Source: Tretioscincus oriximinensis
Lineage: Eukaryota > Chordata > Lepidosauria > Squamata > Gymnophthalmidae
Direction: 5' to 3'
Length of the DNA: 64,000 nucleotides
Assembly: GCA_022410635.1 (NCBI GenBank)
Contig: JAJVDF010000124.1
Location: 1,280,271 to 1,344,270 of the forward strand
Part shown: positions 60,700-64,000 of the stretch, in pieces
Position numbering within the stretch: position 1 is the first letter of the stretch
Layout: each line of letters starts with the position of its first letter
Notes under the pieces: model-generated
Told to the model about the DNA's origin: nothing
What the model saw: only the letters and a program-made list of their open reading frames with translations
Database searches by the model: none
Translations under genes and position numbers: made by a program

Positions 60700-61560
60700 C
60701 CAACAATTTGTACAAAACGACGTAAGTGTTGGTGGTAGGTGGGTGTGAGAGTGACAAAGGAAACCAACAAAAAATTTTCCATTTAAAAAATATTGAATAT
60801 GGGCATCACGGACACGGTGCAGCTGTCTTGGGGAACTCTACAGGGGTGGGGTGTTGGGAATTGGGACTCTGACCCAGTTCATTCAGAATAAACATGTAGC
60901 TTTTGGTACTCTGAAGAATAGGCTGGCTGTAACAGGTTGTAGCTTCTTCCAGGATCAGAAATATAGACCAGACAGCTTACTTCATTACATCAGGAAGACT
61001 TTGAGCTTTATTTACAAAGTCCATATAAAAACAGCAAAGCATATAGGTTAAGGAACCATCTCTAGAATACACTTCACACTCCAAGTATTTTCATTACAGG
61101 AAGATGAAAAGCAAGTCGGTAACAGAGTGAATGAACAACTAAGCATGTGTTAACTGACCATGCTCAGAAATGTGGAAATACAGCGATAAACTATAATATC
61201 AACATTCCAGTGATCCCATGGGAAATGTGCTGCTTGGTAGACACTGAAGGTCATACCTTACTCTCTGGCTGTAAACATAACAGAAAATCCAACATGGGGA
61301 ACTTTTTTTCTGACAGGGGCCATTTGGATATTTGTAGCATCACTCAAGGGCCATATCTCATCCTCACCCTTATGCCATACCTCCACCATGCCCTGTTCCT
61401 GCTTGTGAAGACCACATCCCCTTCCTCTGCCTGTACCCTCACCCCCCTGCCCAGGAACCATTAGACAGGGAGGCCTAATGGCTCCATGGGCCAGACCAAA
61501 TGGTTCCGCGAGCTGCTTTTGGCGCATGGGCCTTAGGTTTCCACCCCTGGTTTAGAAAGA
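60700..61560. other. Intron 3 or upstream region, no exon found
   Basis: Searched for the N-terminal exon (motifs such as APYLRKSEKERIEAQ) on minus; not seen. 61,270-61,545 has a C-rich repeat-like block without coding support. Confidence 0.4.
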
Positions 61561-61564
61561 GTAG

Positions 61565-62200
61565 TGGGAAGTCTTTGACGATTGGAAAATAGGAGGGTAT
61601 ACATTTTTTGAAATTATCATTTTTTATTTCTGGAAGACCTTTTCTTCTTTAAATCCCTGTCTATGAAGTCTTCATGACCCCCTTTTTATTGTCTGTAAGC
61701 AATAATTGTACAGGAGATACAAAACCCTCTTCCACGGTCTTTCCTACGTCTTCTAAAGAAGGAATTCTAGTTATTTCTACTTACTCAGTATTGATTTTTA
61801 CTTGACATAAGCCTTGACATAGTTAAGTGAAGCCTATTGTGTCTTTAGTGTTAAAACCATATAATTGGTATTGACTTACTAATTTTCAGCCATGTGAATT
61901 CTCTTCCTTTACTCAAACAGATTTAAGAACAAGCAGTGCGCCAGATTTTGCCAGGCCACTGCTGAGGTTGTCTTGTACTGTAAACCCCCTAAATCAATAA
62001 AGCTGATGTTTCCGTTAACTCTTGTGGTGCCTTGACCTGTGTCACAAATTTAGTTGTGCTTTTAAACACTAAAGTCTTAAAGATAAAGCGCCATTCACTA
62101 TTATCAAGCCCTTTTTCTACATCTAGAAATAATACGGTTTTAAAATGTTTTTGCTCTTATAAAGCTGATTTTATTTATCAAATATTTTTCATTCATTGAT
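61565..62200 (-). mobile_element. L1-clade LINE fragment, minus
   Basis: The minus frame at about 62,000-62,160 reads VLFLDVEKGLDNSEWRFIFK, the L1 RT motif A region (usual form LDAEKAFD). Short and broken; separate from the L1 in intron 6. Confidence 0.75.
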
Positions 62201-62224
62201 CAATTGCTAAATGGGCCCACAGCC

Positions 62225-62405
62225 AGGTCCAGCAAAGGAGCTAGTAGCATTTTGAGACTAACTTGAAAAGAGTGCGTGGCATAAGCTTTCGTAGACACAT
62301 AAGCTTTCGTAGACACGTCTACTTCTTCAGATGAAAGCTTCTGCCACCCACTTTTCTCAAGTTAGTCTCAAAGTGCTACTAGCTCCCTTGCTGGACTTTC
62401 TACTA
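62225..62405. mobile_element. Inverted-arm Penelope-like element
   Basis: TCCAGCAAAGGAGCTAGTAG on the left and CTACTAGCTCCCTTGCTGGA on the right. The left arm contains a local duplication of CATAAGCTTTCGTAGACAC. The minus-strand core CTGAAGA, GTAGAC-GT-GTCTAC, GAAAGC is intact. No target duplication found. Confidence 0.75.
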
Positions 62406-62469
62406 CATTATTGTCAATCACTAATCATTCGAACTCCCCTATTTTTGCTCGGAGGCTTCTAGCATTTCC

Positions 62470-63575
62470 ATACAGGCATTTNTATGCCCTTCTCCGGTGC
62501 AAGTTAGGCCCTGTAAATTTGTGAGAAACCACAGTTTGCTCATTACAGCTTTTTACTTGAATACTACATCCAGGTTCTCCTTCCGATACTATATTATCTG
62601 CATAATTCTGTTCCTCAGCAATTGCATTTACATTTACACTATCTTGAACCGGGTGCTGCTCAGCTCCTGTCGGCTTTCCCCCAGATATCAGTTTAAAAGC
62701 TGCTTTGCAACCTTTTTAATGTTAAGTGCCAGCAGTCTGGTTCCATCTTGGTTCAAGTGCAGCCCGTCCCTTTTGTACAGGTATGGCCTGTCCCAAAATG
62801 TCCCCCACTCTAAATCCTTCCTCACGACACCACAGCCTCATCCACGCATTGAAGCTTCTAATCTCTGCCTGGCTGGCTGGTCCTGCACATGGAACAGGTA
62901 ACATTTCAGAAAAGGCTACCTTGGAGCTCCTGGATTTCAATCTTCTACCTAGCAACCTAAATTTGGCTTCCAGGACTCCCCTCTTGGCTTTCCCAATGTA
63001 GTTGGTACCAACATGTACCACAACACCTGGCTCCACCCCAGCACTGTCTAACAGCCTATCTAGATGTAGTGTGATGTCCGCAACCTTNGCACCCGGCAGG
63101 CAAGTTACCATGCGGTCATTTCGCCCATCGCACACCCTCCTCTCAATATGCCTGACAATCGAATCACCCACTACAAGAAGCCCCCCTCTCTCCACCTGTG
63201 GAGGACTATCCTCGGTGCACATCTTCTAAGGAAGGGGTCCCCACTGAGGGAAGCTGTCCCTCTTCCTTGCTCTGATGTCCTCTCTGCCTGAAACCCCTGT
63301 TCTCCAAGGCAGCAGGAAGGCAGCATTCCCAGGAGTGGGATGCTCCTACGGCATTCCTGGAGGTCTCGTCCTGACGCCTATTCCTGTCTCTCTGCTTCTC
63401 CAGGTCAGCAACCTTGGCCTCAAGGGAAGAAACACGTTCCTTGAGAGCCAGGAGCTCCTTGCATCGAACACACACCCTGGACTTCTCACCGGCAGGTAGA
63501 TAGTCATACATCTGACACTCAGTGCAAAACACTGGAAAGCCCCCTTCCCCCTGCTGACTCTCTACCTTCATCATT
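62470..63575 (-). mobile_element. CR1-type LINE ORF1 fragment with zinc-ribbon and esterase-like domains
   Basis: Two overlapping minus frames (63,574 to 63,206, and 63,222 to 62,722) separated by a frameshift near 63,210. The N-terminal part has CTEC...CVRC cysteine pairs followed by a coiled coil (KERVSSLEAKVADLEKQRD). The second part has LLVVGDSIVRHIERRV and VVVHVGTNYIG, the GDS and GTN blocks of the SGNH esterase domain found in CR1 ORF1 proteins. GTND is GTNY here. No RT in the window. Confidence 0.85.
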
Positions 63576-64000
63576 AATATATTTATAATTTACTTTTAAT
63601 ACTATTTAAATTCTCTTTTGCTTCAAGAACCTTTAGTTATGGTTATAATCTAAGATATTTTTAGTAAAACTATATGNTATGAAATGAATTTTCTTTCAAT
63701 ATATTAAAATATTTTGTTTGTTTTTCTAAAAACCCCTCTATTTGATATAATTTAATTTGTTTTTGTTTTTTAAAGTAAACAACCCAACTAGTTTTGTATT
63801 AATTTTACTCTTTTTTTAGTAGTTATATAATGTTTGTATATCGTACTCAATTGTAACAACAAAATTTCGGCGCTTACCTCACAGCTGAACTGGGGTTTTA
63901 TTATTATTATTGCTTCGTATTTTAAAAAATAATATATATAAAGTCTAAATAGAATTGTCTTTTAGTTTAGTTGGAGAAGTTCGCACGCCGTCAGGAAAAA
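63576..64000. other. A/T-rich window edge, no feature recognised
   Basis: Probably 5' continuation of the CR1 copy or intron sequence. No exon supported. Confidence 0.3.

Noticed and set aside
60850..62220. Search for the ATG-bearing first coding exon of the myosin
   Set aside because: No minus-strand match to the conserved N-terminal motif was found. The stretch holds only LINE fragments and unassigned DNA, so the exon is taken to lie beyond the window.

Overview
This is an eukaryotic, vertebrate-type genomic window: spliced exons with GT-AG borders, long introns, and dense interspersed repeats. Copies of a tRNA-headed SINE with a TTC tail that match my memory of the Sauria SINE, together with CR1, L2 and L1 LINEs and small hAT elements, point to a squamate reptile (lizard-like). 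Scattered single N bases look like ambiguous consensus positions. No bacterial, phage or CRISPR features are present.

The one gene I can establish is a sarcomeric myosin heavy chain on the minus strand, closest to the cardiac/slow class (MYH7-like). It runs from the poly(A) signal near 21,680 to beyond the part seen here at 60,689. Thirty-seven coding exons can be placed to the base, equivalent by order and phase to exons 4-40 of a 40-exon MYH7 gene. They join in one open frame of 5,622 nt including stop, 1,873 residues. The ATG exon (about 67 residues) and the promoter are not visible and should lie beyond 64,000. The protein has a complete motor (P-loop, switch I and II, loop 1, loop 2, SH helices, converter), two IQ motifs and a full coiled-coil rod ending KKGLNEE-stop.

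Layout: 1-21,660 is the 3' flank of the gene. It is repeat-rich and has no established gene, only one orphan exon candidate (9,194-9,260) and a non-repetitive stretch rich in TAATC words (16,740-17,600). 21,660-60,689 is the myosin gene, with repeats filling the introns. The largest insertion is a minus-strand L1 (about 53,590-57,300) in intron 6. 60,690-64,000 is upstream intron or flank with a second L1 fragment, a foldback element and a CR1 ORF1 fragment (62,470-63,575).

The most unusual signal is a family of short inverted-arm repeats (at 11,342-11,930, 15,646-15,845, 49,718-49,918, 62,225-62,405 and degraded copies). Three have perfect target-site duplications of 10, 17 and 12 bp. Each arm holds a hammerhead-ribozyme-like core: CTGAAGA, a GTAGAC/GTCTAC stem, GAAA, and a GC-TTAT-GC hairpin. 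This suggests non-autonomous Penelope-like retroelements, not DNA transposons.
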